Assembly: GCA_037178675.1 (NCBI GenBank)
Contig: JAYMGJ010000473.1
Span: forward strand, 186,001 to 250,000
Direction: 5' to 3'
Length of the DNA stretch: 64,000 nucleotides
Source of the DNA: Scleroderma bovista
Taxonomy: Eukaryota; Basidiomycota; Agaricomycetes; Boletales; Sclerodermataceae
This document shows positions 23,633 to 34,121 of the stretch, in pieces. The notes below the pieces were generated by a model. That model was not told the origin of the DNA, made no database searches, and saw only the letters and a list, made by a program, of their open reading frames with translations. Position numbers and translations under genes: made by a program. How positions within the stretch are numbered: position 1 is the first letter of the stretch; each line of letters begins with the position of its first letter.

Positions 23633-23639
23633 CTGATCT

Positions 23640-24800
23640 AACCCTGGTCTGCCTGACTCTCCTTAGGTATAGATGCTACTCCAGATCTAGTCCAGCCATC
23701 TCCAGCCCCATAGCTGCACTCCAGCTCAACTCTGGTCATTATGTCCATCTCCACCTCAGGACTAACCCCTGTCTTTCTCTAGACAGATCTGCGGTCTAAC
23801 TCTGCCATGTCGAACCTGTACCTATCACTAGTTGCTACTCTGGTTTCAGTCCAGTCACTCCCTTGGTCTTGTCTGCAATGTAGCCCAACTCTGGATGGTA
23901 CATCCAACTCTGGGTCAGATCTGCTCCTGTGCTGCTCCACTCCCTCTGTCAGGTCCACCAATGGTCTTGGACATTTCCATGTCCAACTCTGGACCTTCCT
24001 CCAGCTACTCCACCCTTCCTCCACCTGCACACTCCCTCCACTCTTGCACTTCCTCTGATCCTACTTTCTTTGGTCCTGGACATCGCTCTGGACTTAGCAT
24101 TAGTTAAGTCCACCTTCAACCCTTACTTGTCCTATTCCAACCTAATTCCACTTACCTACTTGTCCCTGCTTTTCCTTCATCATCCCTGTAATACTAGTTC
24201 CCCATTTCTGCTTCCACTCCAGATTATTTTCCTACCTCTGGTTTATTTTCCTGTTTGTTTCCACTCTATCCCTTGTCCCAACTAAGGTGTTTACTTGTCA
24301 CCATATATACTCACCTTAGTTCTCATTACTATATAAACTACCAAACTCCAACCTAGTAGCCCTTAGATCAAATCTCGACTAAGATACTCCTCACCTCTGT
24401 ACTACCCCATGCTCTCCTAATCCCATCTTGTTCTCCTGAACTCCAGCCAACTCTGGCCTCTGTCCTATCTCATCCCCTTGGTCCTATGGCTGATCCTAGC
24501 AAGTCTCCTACTCGCACAAGGGCAAAAGCCACCTTTGTCCTGGACTTGATGCTAGACCCCTTAGGGTTTATCCCACCTCTAGGATGTCCTTTGCTCTGGA
24601 CAAGCTGTGCTCAACTCTGGACTACTTTCCCACAATCTGGACTTACTCCACACAACCCGAACTTACTCTCTGTGCTCCCCTAGTGCCCAGACTTTGTTCG
24701 TATGACCTGGACTTGACTCTCCACACTAACTAGCATCTACTAGTGTCTGGACTTACCTCCTCATTAGTCCCCTGCAACTCTGGACCTCCTAGTAAGATCA
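23640..24800 (-). repeat. LTR-like repeat E, copy 4, inserted in gypsy-D gag
   Basis: Rich in AACTCTGG (CCAGAGTT reversed) and sharing TGTTTACTTGTCACCATAT (about 24290) with E copy 3. It interrupts gag right after the zinc knuckle: the codons for Gln-Asp-Trp occur on both sides (about 24800-24808 and 23630-23636), which suggests a short target duplication. Exact ends not resolved. Confidence 0.55.
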
Positions 24801-25860
24801 TTGGGGAGAACCAATCCTGACAGCAGCGGTCTGCAAAGTGTCCCACTTCGCCACAGTTGAAACATCCTACATCCTTCTGCAAGAGTGTCCCTCTCACTTT
24901 CCCTGAGGCTCCACCTTCTCTATTGTAGGTGCCTCAACTGGCATCCCTTGTTTCAGGCCACTGGCCATCTGTTCGCTGCTGTCTCGCATTGGACAGCACT
25001 TTCTTATACAACACATTTCCCCTGCAGAAATATTTGTGCCCATTGCCAGAGTTCTCAGAACTCGACTTCTCCTTTGCAGGAACACCTGTGCTGGCCCCTC
25101 TAAATGAACTCTTCACCACTTGAGTTCGAGAGTGATTGCTGATCATCTTCAGCACACTCTCCATCTTCTGAACCTTGACCAGGATTTGATCTATGGCTGA
25201 GTGTTCTGCAGATATTCTGTGCACTTTCACAACTCCTTCTGCCAATGACAATGGGAGCCTGTTGATGAACTTTCTTCTCATTGAGTAATTATCTGGCAGC
25301 TGGACCATCCTGGCTGCATGACACCTCATGTCATTGTAGAACATGAGGGCCTCTCGCTCAGAGGAATACCTCATCTTATCATACTTTTCAGCCACATTCT
25401 GTGCAGAGGCTTCATGAATAAATCACATGAAGAGTGTGCAGATGAGGTCCTTGAAAGTCCAATAGCGGATCATGCAATCCAGGCCTTTGACTTCCTGATC
25501 AAACCATTGGCCTGCTAAGTCTTCCAGACAGGCACCTGTGTATGTGACCATGTCTCTGTCACAGGTGGGGCCTATCACTTTATAAATCCTGAACCAGCAT
25601 AAAACCTGGTTCACCCATTCATTGAATATGTTGATGTTGTCCTGGCCCTTGTATGCCTTGGGCTGGGTTATCTTCATCGATTTCACGTCTGGACCCACTA
25701 GATTGCCAGGTCAGCTGACAGCTCCGTATATGTGCTGTCTGTATTGGTCGAGCAGAGTGTCTGTATAGCCACTCATTCCAGGGGTCAGTCCTTGATTCTG
25801 AGCTGTATAGCTCGGTTGATTAAATCGCTTAGAGCGATTTGGAGTTCATGCTGAGCGCGC
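24801..25860 (-). pseudogene. Gypsy-D gag core with zinc knuckle
   Basis: Minus strand: ITQPKAYKGQDNINIFNEWV (about 25680), VTYTGACLEDLAGQWFDQEV, then MAEKYDKMRYSSEREALMFY (25395) and LPDNYSMRRKFINRLPLSLA. It ends in a CCHC knuckle CFNCGEVGHFADRC at about 24863-24822. A frameshift lies near 25410. This is the capsid/nucleocapsid region. It is separated from the upstream gag part by the solo LTR at 25861-27959. Confidence 0.75.
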
Positions 25861-27959
25861 TGTCATGCACCAAACAGGTTTGGTACAGTGAACATGGAAG
25901 ATAACGTCTATATTGAATGATCCTTATGTGAAGGATAAGCACGATAAACCCTTATCATAGCCATCTATCACACAAGAAGACTATCCTGATGCAAGAGGTG
26001 ATTGCCAACACTGACAGTCATCACTCGCACAAGAATTGCCAAGAAGCAGAAGAACTGAAGGAATAACGTCTATTATGGTATGAGAAAGGAATGCAAGCTA
26101 TAGCAGTCCAACTCCCATACTAGAATGAGCGAAGAAGCTGAAGAATTGAAGGAGAAACGAAGGAAAGAAGAGAAGAAACATTTTTAGTGCCAAAATGTCA
26201 ATTTTAGACACCCAGTGCCAGCATTCCGATATTTTGAATAGCTCCACCATTTCTGAAGCTATCAGGCATGTAACTATACCGTCAGAGAGCCTAGAGTGTG
26301 GTCTATCTGCCTGTCAAGTTCCAATGTAAATCCGTTCATTTCCCATGGAGATATTCCCCCTGCAATCCAGCCACTCATCTCATCGCTCACTATGGAGTCC
26401 GTATTTTCTCTGGATCATTTCTCTGCTATTGCTGCAGATCTCCACTATGTCCTGCTCTTAGGACAGCCTCTCCCTGAGTTCCCGTGCACTGCCTGGCACA
26501 TATCTTCCCAGCCTGCTCCCTCAGTCCCTCTCGTTCTTGGTCAGCGCATTCTCCTCGTCAGTCCTGCATTAAGGATGTACTTTGGTCACCTTAGGTCTAT
26601 TGTCAAGCTTGAGAAGTCTTCTCTGGTCATCTCTGTGTCCCCTGAGCCCTCAGCCTATGGTCCCTTCCTCCCAGATACTTGCCATGTCCATCTTCCTCTG
26701 TCGTTTGTCTCACTTTCCCGGATGTGTTGAATTCAATACTCTATCCGCTTCCCTGCTTTCAGACGACGTCCCCCAGCACCATGACAGTTATACCCCCACT
26801 TTAGAGTGCTATTAGGAAGAAGAACCCTCTCTTGTTCTTTCCCAGAAGAGAGCTCGTCAAGGGAGCCCATGGTTGCGCTACAGCAGCGCTAGAACACATG
26901 CATTACACCTTAGTGTATGCTGACCCCCCAAAGACCTCTTGACCCCTGGTACCCTTCTTGTGGCTGTTCTGTCTCGGATCAATCCCCCTATTAATCCCAG
27001 ATCTTCCCCATTGTTGTCCCATCAAGCTTCCTGATGGTACACAGCCTTCCATCAAACTTCTTAGGCTGTGCATCAATGACTCCCTTCTGCTGTGCAGTGA
27101 CTCATCCCTTGCTTACTGATGCTCTCTTGTCATCAGTATTACTCTATCCCTTTCGCATTTTTGGTATATTACTCAGCTGATGACTCACTCCCTTACCAAT
27201 CAATCTTGTCATGCAGCTTACTCATTCCTTTACTCAGCAGCTTATTCATGCTTCCTATGCTTACTCATTCCTGCTTATCCCTTGCTTACTGATCGCTTAC
27301 AAACCCCTTACAAAGCTCTTACCAATCCCTTACCAATCCTTGACAAATTCTGCTTACTCCCTTCTCTTTTTGTACTTTAATGCTGTGCCCCCCCATGTAT
27401 TTAAACCCCTGGGCTCAGCCCAGTGATCAGAGCGCCCAATAGCACGAAATTATCCCTCTCTCAGTCCCTCTCAATCAGTATCCCCTCAGTTCTTTGAGTC
27501 TTGTAGGCTTCAGTGAAGGTCTAAAGGCTCTGATATTCAAGTCTTATTCAATCTATTCAAGTCCAAGTCTTTTCCTAGGCTCAAGCGGAGTCTAGCTTGT
27601 CAATCTTTCATCTTCCATTGCTTCTCGACGTCAGGAGCCCCCTTGTCCCCTTGCTGCACCAATCTCTAGGTGTAGTATCGCTACTTCAGTCTTAGTCAAC
27701 TCAATCCCCGCTTTGACACTTCCTAGGCTTTAGGAAGAGTCCAGACCCCTATCCTCTTCGTTTTCTATTACTCCTGCACCCCAGGAGTATCCTGCATCAT
27801 CGTCTGCATCACCCTGTTGGTGTAGATCCCCTTCCCCCCTCCTCAGCACATCCTCTCTGAACCCTGCAGAGATAAACCACAACTCGCACTTTTTCATAGT
27901 CCTTTGTTGATGTTGTGTTTGGGTTGTTGTTTCGACCTAAACCCACACTTTGACTCACT
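25861..27959 (-). repeat. Long solo-LTR-like repeat, copy 2
   Basis: 2099 bp. Reversed relative to copies 1 and 3-6: it starts TGTCATGCACCAAACAGG and ends CACTTTGACTCAC. Flanking 4-mers on the minus strand are GTGC and GCGC, a possible 4-bp target duplication with one change. It sits inside gypsy-D gag. The family's antisense ORF is at 26296-26730. Confidence 0.75.
26296..26730 (+). CDS. Antisense ORF inside solo LTR copy 2
   Basis: 144 codons, MWSICLSSSNVNPFISHGDI... through FSAIAADLHYVLLLGQPLPE, to a stop at 26730. It is the only copy on the plus strand because its LTR is reversed. It matches the ORFs at 32849-33346, 35298-35690 and 52858-53250. No known domain recognised. Confidence 0.4.
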   Translation: MWSICLSSSNVNPFISHGDIPPAIQPLISSLTMESVFSLDHFSAIAADLHYVLLLGQPLPEFPCTAWHISSQPAPSVPLVLGQRILLVSPALRMYFGHLRSIVKLEKSSLVISVSPEPSAYGPFLPDTCHVHLPLSFVSLSRMC

Positions 27960-28690
27960 GCACTTCTCTGCACTTGTGATGATGTCTTCTGTCATTGTTG
28001 TCATCATCTGAGGAGTTGCTTCCCCTTTCTTCTCCTGGTCCTCCCCCTCCTGGTCCTCCCCCTCCTGGTCCTCCCCCCAGGGGTGGCAGAGGCAGAAGGT
28101 TCTAGTCCCTTTGGCCAACCAAGCCTTACTCATATTGAGGGACTTCCCTCACTTTTTCACGACCTTCATGCTGCACTAAGTGGGGTGGGATGTCTCGCAA
28201 TTGGACATCTCTCGATGCCCTGTCATTTTCTGTCTGCTAAGTGTTTAATGTCACTCATCACCCACTCGTCCTGCAAGTGGGAGTGTTGAAGATGGAGGAG
28301 TGGACCTGCTCCTCGTCATCATCAATTTCACTCTTGACAGTGAATCTCAGTGCCAGGTTATTTGAGAATACATCCTTGTGTGATGTGTTCTCATTGCAAG
28401 GGTCTGTTAGGAGTGCTACCCAGAGGCTGTCGAACATAGCCACCTGGTCTCCTTCTGGGATCAACCCATGGTTGTAGTCCCTTTCCTCATGGGGTGTGTT
28501 TCTCCAGTCCTCAGCAAGCATCCCTATCAACTCTCGCATGGATTCCTGCACCTCACTATAACATGGAGAGTATGATCCTTGGGAGAATGGAGAGGTGAAG
28601 TAGAAGGCATGATGGAGCTTGTGGAGCCATGTCTCCCACCCTCCCATCACTGGGGTGTTCACTGGCAGACTAAACCCTGTCACTGGTGTG
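27960..28690 (-). pseudogene. Gypsy-D gag, N-terminal part
   Basis: Minus strand 28683-28258 gives 141 codons (for example EVQESMRELIGMLAEDWRNT and ALRFTVKSEIDDDEEQVHSS). A later block is Gly/Pro-rich, with three tandem GGPGG-type repeats encoded by the CTCCTGGTCCTCCCC repeats at 28038-28080, and then SSDDDNNDRRHHHKCREVQ up to the LTR. The acidic/basic stretch before a gag core is typical for such elements. The real start is uncertain. Confidence 0.5.
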
Positions 28691-29139
28691 CTCGCTGGCA
28701 GACTGGTCAGAGGACTTCCTGTCCCTGTAGCACTCTATAAGGTCGTTGACCTTGGCTCAGGCCTCTCATAGATGGTGTCGAGACCACTGGTCTCCTCACA
28801 AGCAAGGGCTCTGTTTACTTCCTCAAGGTGAACTTGCCTTGCAACTGCCATCAGCAGTGTTGGGCACTTAGTTGCCATAGGAAAATTTTGCAAGCCCTTT
28901 TGGGCTCATTAGACCTTGTGGCACTCCTCAAGGTCATCCTGTGTGTAGCTGCACTAGTACCTACAACACTCATATCCAGGTTGTTCAAAAAATGTAAGTG
29001 GTTGCTGGCTCTGATGACTGATGGTCACACCCTCAATGAACATGACCTGTGTTATATTGAGGGTAGGTGATGGTACAATAGTAGAGTAGTTAAAAGGTAG
29101 TTAGCTTATGTAACAAGTGCCAGTGCTATATATATGGGT
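28691..29139. other. No recognised gene; possible TE end
   Basis: CAGTGTTGGGCACTTAGTTGCC at about 28854 resembles a hAT terminus, but no partner end or target duplication was found. Otherwise only short chance ORFs. Confidence 0.3.
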
Positions 29140-29223
29140 GCTTCTGCTTATATAAGCAGAAGCGCTACTATACTAAGATAGACCACCTAGTGGTCAACAG
29201 TAAAGGGAGATTACTCCCTTTAC
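29140..29223. other. Three consecutive hairpins
   Basis: 29140-29163 is a perfect 24-nt palindrome centred on TATA. 29181-29195 has GACCAC/GTGGTC arms with loop CTA. 29200-29223 has 10-bp arms (GTAAAGGGAG/CTCCCTTTAC) with loop ATTA. The last one covers the stop codon of the minus-strand ORF at 29220. Confidence 0.8.
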
Positions 29224-29453
29224 AGTTTGGCTACAGCAATGGCAGCATATGTTGGTTCAATGACTTCTTTAGGTAATGCAGCAGTAAGAAGGTTCCATGA
29301 TAAAGCAAAGACACCCAAAATTTGCCTGTCATATTCCTCACAGTCCTCACCAGTTAATGTTTTCTTGATATTTCTAACAAGTCCAAAAACATGTGCATGG
29401 TAGGGCCCTGCATTCCAACCATACTGCACAAGAGTTCCAGCATGGTTAGGCTA
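29220..29453 (-). pseudogene. C-terminal gene fragment, unknown
   Basis: Minus-strand frame open from about 29453 to a stop at 29220: PNHAGTLVQYGWNAGPYHAH, then HVFGLVRNIKKTLTGEDCEE, FALSWNLLTAALPKEVIEPT and YAAIAVAKL. The balanced composition looks like a genuine protein end rather than chance, but I cannot name the family. Upstream coding sequence is not evident, so it is probably a fragment captured or stranded among TEs. Confidence 0.4.
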
Positions 29454-29776
29454 TGTAAAGCAGCAGAAGGTTTAGTATATACACATGTAAATATAGCCAT
29501 TATCTACATGGCAATTATGACTGTCCCCAACTGCCTAGGCAATAACCACATTGACATAGTCAATGAGACACTTCAGTCAACCCCCATTTAGGACCTATTA
29601 GGTTTGTATATTTCTACAGATGTATCTACCTATGAGATTCTCCAGAGCCCTATTATAATTCTCCAGCATTATGCTTGGAGATTCTCCATAGCCCTATTTT
29701 ACATCATTGGAGAAATGTATTTATCCATAATTATTATATTTATTTAATTATTTAGCTGGTGGCTGGGGTCCAAATT
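29454..29776. other. AT-rich spacer
   Basis: Contains short direct copies of TTCTCCA/GGAGATTCTCCATAGCCCTA (29636-29695) and an AT-rich tract near 29720. No gene. Confidence 0.4.
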
Positions 29777-30190
29777 GGACTTTCTCCAGGGCTAAATAGG
29801 CCTTTCTTTGAGTGCATATGGGACTTTCTCCAGGATTAAATGGGCCTTACTTTGGGTGCATATGGGACTTTCTTCAGGCTAAACAGGCCTTTCTCTGGAT
29901 GTAAATGGGACTTTCTCCAGGGCTAAATTGGCCTTTCTGTGGGTATAAATGGGACTTTCTCCTGGGTTAAATAGGTCTTTCTTTGTGTGCAAATAGAGGC
30001 ATTCTCCAGAGTAATTGAGCCATTTTCTGAGCATCAATAGGACTTTCTCTTGGGTTAAGTGGGCCTTTTTCTGTGTGCAAATAAGACTTTTTTTCAGGCA
30101 TAATAGGACCATTTTGAAGTGCAAAAGGAACTTTCTCCACACTCAATAGAAACTTTTCTGAGCACAAATGGGACTTCCTCTGAGTTAATG
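29777..30190. repeat. Minisatellite, ~43-44-bp unit, about 10 copies
   Basis: Units start GGACTTTCTCCAGG, followed by a TAAATRGGCCTTTCT block and a GTGCATATG/GTGCAAATA end. They degenerate rightward and pass into a 24-30-bp repeat of GTGTGGAGAATCCCCATG (30191-30330). Confidence 0.8.
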
Positions 30191-30539
30191 AAGAATTTGC
30201 AAGGTGGTATGGAAAATCTCCATGGTGGTGTGGAGAATCCCCATATGGTGTGGAGAATGTCCATGACAGTGTGGAGAATTCCCATGATGCTGCCAAGACT
30301 CCTCAAGGAAGGAATGGAGAATCCCCAATCCAAGGTTAGATGTAGTCTAGCAAAAGACTTTTTGCATCACAGTTATTTGTTTTCATCATAACACTAGTAA
30401 ATCTTCACCAATTGCTTAGGTAAGACCACTACTGGATTTGTATAATCAGTGGCTACAACTTTTAGTAAGACAACAAAGCATAAAAATAATACATACAAAC
30501 ATGTACAAATAGCTCCTATCTATATATGATCCAATATTT

Positions 30540-31203
30540 ATCTTCCAAAATTTGACCCCTGATTAGCTAATGTTGTGTACTATTCGTATTGTAGTGTTGA
30601 TTACCAAAAATGCAGAATATTAATTAGTGTTGTCTAGTGTTTATTCACTACTGTTGATTACCAAAAATGTGTAGTATTGATTAGGATATGTTGTGTAGTG
30701 TTTGTAGTGTATTGTTTGTTATCAAAAATGTGTAGTGTTGTGTAGTGTTTGTGGTGTAGTGTTCATTATCAAAAATGCCTAGTATTGATTAGGAAATATT
30801 GTGTAGTGTTTGTGGTGCATTGTTTATTACCAAAAATGTGTAGTGTTGTGTAATATTTGTTGGGTAGTGTTTGTAGTGTATTGTTTGTTATCAAAAATGT
30901 GTAGTGTTGTGTAGTGTTTGTGGTGTAGTGTTCATTATCAAAAATGCCTAGTATTGATTAGGAAATATTGTGTAGTGTTTGTGGTGCATTGTTTATTACC
31001 AAAAATGTGTAGTGTTGTGTAATATTTGTTGGGTAGTGTTCATTACCAAACATGTATAGTAGTGATTAGGAAATATTGTGTAGTGTTTGTGGTGTATTGT
31101 TTATTACCAAAAAGTGTAGTATTGATTAGGATATGTTGTGTAGTGCATTGGTGGTGTAGTGTTCATTATCAAAAATATGTAGTGTTGATTAGGAAATGTT
31201 ATG

Positions 31204-31239
<36 letters not shown>

Positions 31240-32155
31240 TGTTGATTACCAAAATTGCATAGTGTTCATTAGGATATGTTGTGTACTGTTTGTGGTGTAG
31301 GGTTGATTACCAAAAATGTGGAGCATTCATTAGCAAAGGTTGTGTAATGTTGATTACCAAAAATGTGTAGTATTGATTAGCAAATGTAGTGTGCCTTGAT
31401 TAGATAAGGTCCAGAAGCACCACTACTCCCAAAATATTACTATATTTGGTCACAAAAAACATATGGAAGGCATGGGAAAATACTCCACAAAATGTGGAGA
31501 TTGACAAAACTTGCTGTATCACACAACACAAAGCCTATCCTGGCCAATAAATACTGCCAACAGGTTCTAACACCCCACAATATAGAAAGGTGGTGGTCTG
31601 CACAGGGAAGGTCTAGCCTGAAAGAAGGGAGAAGGAGAGCTGTAGTGTAACCTCAGTATGCTGGCAAGCTACTGGTATATCAGTATGTACCTGTAGTGTA
31701 ACTACAAGGTATCAGTATAGTATGTGGTGGTTAGTAGATAGTACTCACCCTCAGCATGCTGGCAAGCTACTGAGGGACTATGGTAATAGAAACTCTACTC
31801 TAGTGCGATGCATGCTTATGTAAGTAGATAAACATACCACAACAGTTCTGTTTATCTCCAACACACAAGGCTTATATACTGCTGTTCCTGGGATAGTTAA
31901 AGGCACAACTAGTCTGGACCCTTAAGCTTGTTACTGACTATGCATACTGCAGCATTGGACAAAGTGTACTAATATGATGCACATTTTCGCTTTTTTTCAC
32001 ATTTTGGATGGTGTGCCTCTAACCATCCCAGGAACAGCAGTATATAAGCCTTGTGTGTTGGAGATAAACAGAACTGTTGTGGTATGTTTATCTACTTACA
32101 TAAGCATGCATCGCACTAGAGTAGAGTTTTTGGTAATCAACACCACACAACACTG
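30540..32155. repeat. Foldback element Z, copy 2 (asymmetric)
   Basis: A left array of TAGTGTTGATTACCAAAAAT-type units runs over about 30540-31400, including a (TG)n microsatellite at 31205-31237. Next come the motif CACTACTCCCAAAA and the core AACATATGGAAGGCATGGG. A strong hairpin follows: arms of about 116 bp at 31790-31906 and 32013-32128 around a ~106-bp loop. Array units restart in inverted orientation immediately after the right arm (TTGGTAATCAACAC), but the right array is lost at 32155. No coding sequence. Confidence 0.75.
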
Positions 32156-32286
32156 ACCCTAGTTTGCCATGTATTTCATCTGTTGGCCTGTCCCAGCTTT
32201 ACAGGCATCAACAAAATTTCCAATTATCTGGTGTCATGCACTAGGTAAAAAGGGGTGCATAACCAAGAATAAAGGAAAATCATTGC

Positions 32287-33859
32287 ATGGGGCCCAAAAG
32301 AGAGGGGGTGAAAGCATGGGATGAGTAGATTGAAGCTAAATGAGCATATGCAATGACATAATGCATAGGGAGAATAGGAGCATGAGTCAGGAATTGATAA
32401 GCAGCATAATAAGCACAATTTGTAGGATGATTGGTAAGTGATTGATAAGGGGAATAATGGAGATTAGCAATGCCAAGAGGGGATGAATAATGCACAGCAG
32501 AGTGAGTCAGAGTGAGCCAGAGTGACTCTGTGTGACTCAGACAGAAGGGAAGCACAACCTGTGATTGATTGAACTTTAGATCTGGAGATGAGCTTCTGAA
32601 GCAGTGCCACTGATGGGAGTGGCTGGGGATAATAAAAGAATTGATCCGACCAGAAGAGCAGTGTCAGGGGGCCTGGAATGTGAAGTAGAGTCACAGCTGG
32701 TCACAGAGTGTCACAAATCCCTTGGGTTGAGCTTCTGTAGGACAAAAATGCAAAAATTGGTGCTCCCAAAGTGCAGTCTTCCCTTGAGTAGTAAGGGGAA
32801 GGTTCTGTACTCTATAAGGGCTCCTAAGAAGGGTTCTAGAGCACTGTTTCATTCATGTTTGCTGTGGGATAGCAGGGAAGTGAAACTCGAGTAGCAGACT
32901 TCACATGTCCAGGGAAGTGAGATGAATGACAGAGGGAGATGGATGTGACAGGACTCTGGGATGAAATGACCATATGCAGAGGACTCAGGAGACACAGAGA
33001 CAACCAGGTATGAATTTTCAAGTCTAACAATAGACCTGAGACAACCAAAGTACATGTGTGACACAGGACTGATGAGGAGAACATGCTGACTGAGAATGAG
33101 AGGGACTGATGGAGCAGGCTGGGAAGATATGTACCAGGCAGTACACAGGAGCTCAGGGAGAGGCTGTCCCAAGAGCAGGACATAGTTGAGGTCTGCTGCA
33201 ATAGCAGAGAAACATTCCAGAGAAAATGCAAAGTCCATAGTGACTGATGAAGTGGGTGTCTGGATTGCAGGTGGAATGTCTCTGTGGGAAATAAACAGAT
33301 TTATGTTGGAACTTGACAGGCAGATAGACCATGGTCTAGGCTCCATGATGGTATAGTCATGTGCCTGATAGCTTCAAAGATGGCAGAGCTATTCAAAAAA
33401 TTGGAATGCTGGCACTGGCCACCTAAATTTGACATTTGGGTGCTAAAAATGATTCTTCTCTTTCTCCTTCATTTTCTCCTTCATTTCTCCTTCTTCTTTG
33501 GTTGTTCTGATATGGGAGTTGGACTGCAATAGCTTGCATTCCTTTCTCATACTGAAATGGGCACTATTCCTTGGATTCTTCTGCTTCTTGGCAGTTCTTG
33601 CGTGAGAGATGACTGCTAGACATTGGCATTCATCCCTTGCTCCAGGATAGTCATTCTTGTGTGATAGATGGCTACAATGAGCTTTGTATTCATTTTTCAC
33701 ACAAGGATAGTCTTGACTTTGCATGATATGGATAGCAAGGGCTGTCTGTATCCCTCAAGTTGGGCAATCTTTCAACAGATCTTGTGTGCGTTCTTCGCAT
33801 TAGTTTCATCAACTAACTTTCTCCATGTCCACAGTACCAAACATGTTTGGTGTGTGACA
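32287..33859 (+). repeat. Long solo-LTR-like repeat, copy 3 (subfamily 1)
   Basis: Starts ATGGGGCCCAAAAGAGAG like copy 1 and ends ACATGTTTGGTGTGTGACA. The sequence is closer to copy 1 than to copies 2 and 4-6. It carries the longest antisense ORF of the family (32849-33346). Confidence 0.7.
32849..33346 (-). CDS. Antisense ORF inside solo LTR copy 3
   Basis: 165 codons. Shared blocks are RPWSICLSSSN, FSAIAADLNYVLLLGQPLPE and APSVPLILSQHVLLISPVS, ending in a C-terminus different from the other subfamily. Divergence from copies 2, 4 and 5 is considerable, yet the frame stays open. Function unknown. Confidence 0.4.
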   Translation of the reverse strand: MEPRPWSICLSSSNINLFISHRDIPPAIQTPTSSVTMDFAFSLECFSAIAADLNYVLLLGQPLPELLCTAWYISSQPAPSVPLILSQHVLLISPVSHMYFGCLRSIVRLENSYLVVSVSPESSAYGHFIPESCHIHLPLSFISLPWTCEVCYSSFTSLLSHSKHE

Positions 33860-34121
33860 CCACCCAGCAAGCCCTGTCTAACTGCAGGCAACCTCTGGCT
33901 TCTGTAAGCCAATTCCGGAGCTTTACAGCTCAAAACCCAACAGCATCTTTGACTCTGCATTGAGATGCTGCATCCCAGAGCCTTTGTGGTTCTGCAGACT
34001 TTGGTCATCATGGATCTGTTCCTGATGACAGATTTCCACCGATGCGACCCCACTCTGGATCATCACAAGCCTGGCCATTACCAATGGTTTGGCCCTGAGG
34101 ACAGACTCAGAGATGACCCGG
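33860..34121 (+). pseudogene. Gypsy-F gag, upstream piece
   Basis: Short gag fragment ending QWFGPEDRLRDDP at 34121. Its reading frame continues exactly at 36227 once solo LTR copy 4 and one CCGG are removed. Contains one stop. A third gypsy family, distinct from A and D. Confidence 0.5.

Larger units (their letters stand above)
16600..28690 (-). mobile_element. Gypsy-D: decayed Ty3/gypsy element, minus strand, heavily interrupted
   Basis: Minus-strand order 28690 to 16600: gag N-terminal part, gag core with a CCHC knuckle, gag C-terminal part, protease, RT, RNase H, integrase, chromodomain. It is a different family from gypsy-A (protein motifs differ throughout). Insertions inside it are a solo LTR (25861-27959), an E repeat (about 23640-24800) and a hAT-like element (20714-22655). 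Nearly every domain has stops or frameshifts, and key aspartates of protease and RT are Asn. I could not identify its own LTRs in this window. Confidence 0.8.

Noticed and set aside
25861..27959. Solo LTR copy 2 as the true 5' LTR of gypsy-D
   Set aside because: It lies between two parts of the gag frame, has a possible 4-bp duplication, and sister copies insert in unrelated sequence.
28854..28876. hAT-like terminus CAGTGTTGGGCACTTAGTTGCC
   Set aside because: No matching inverted end or 8-bp duplication found nearby, so not called as an element.
31205..31237. (TG)n microsatellite encoding a Cys-Val repeat
   Set aside because: Simple repeat within foldback Z; the ORF through it is not a gene.
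32224..32286. TGTCATGCACTAGG near 32232 as the start of solo LTR copy 3
   Set aside because: Similarity to copy 1 begins only at ATGGGGCCC (32287); the short upstream match may be coincidental.
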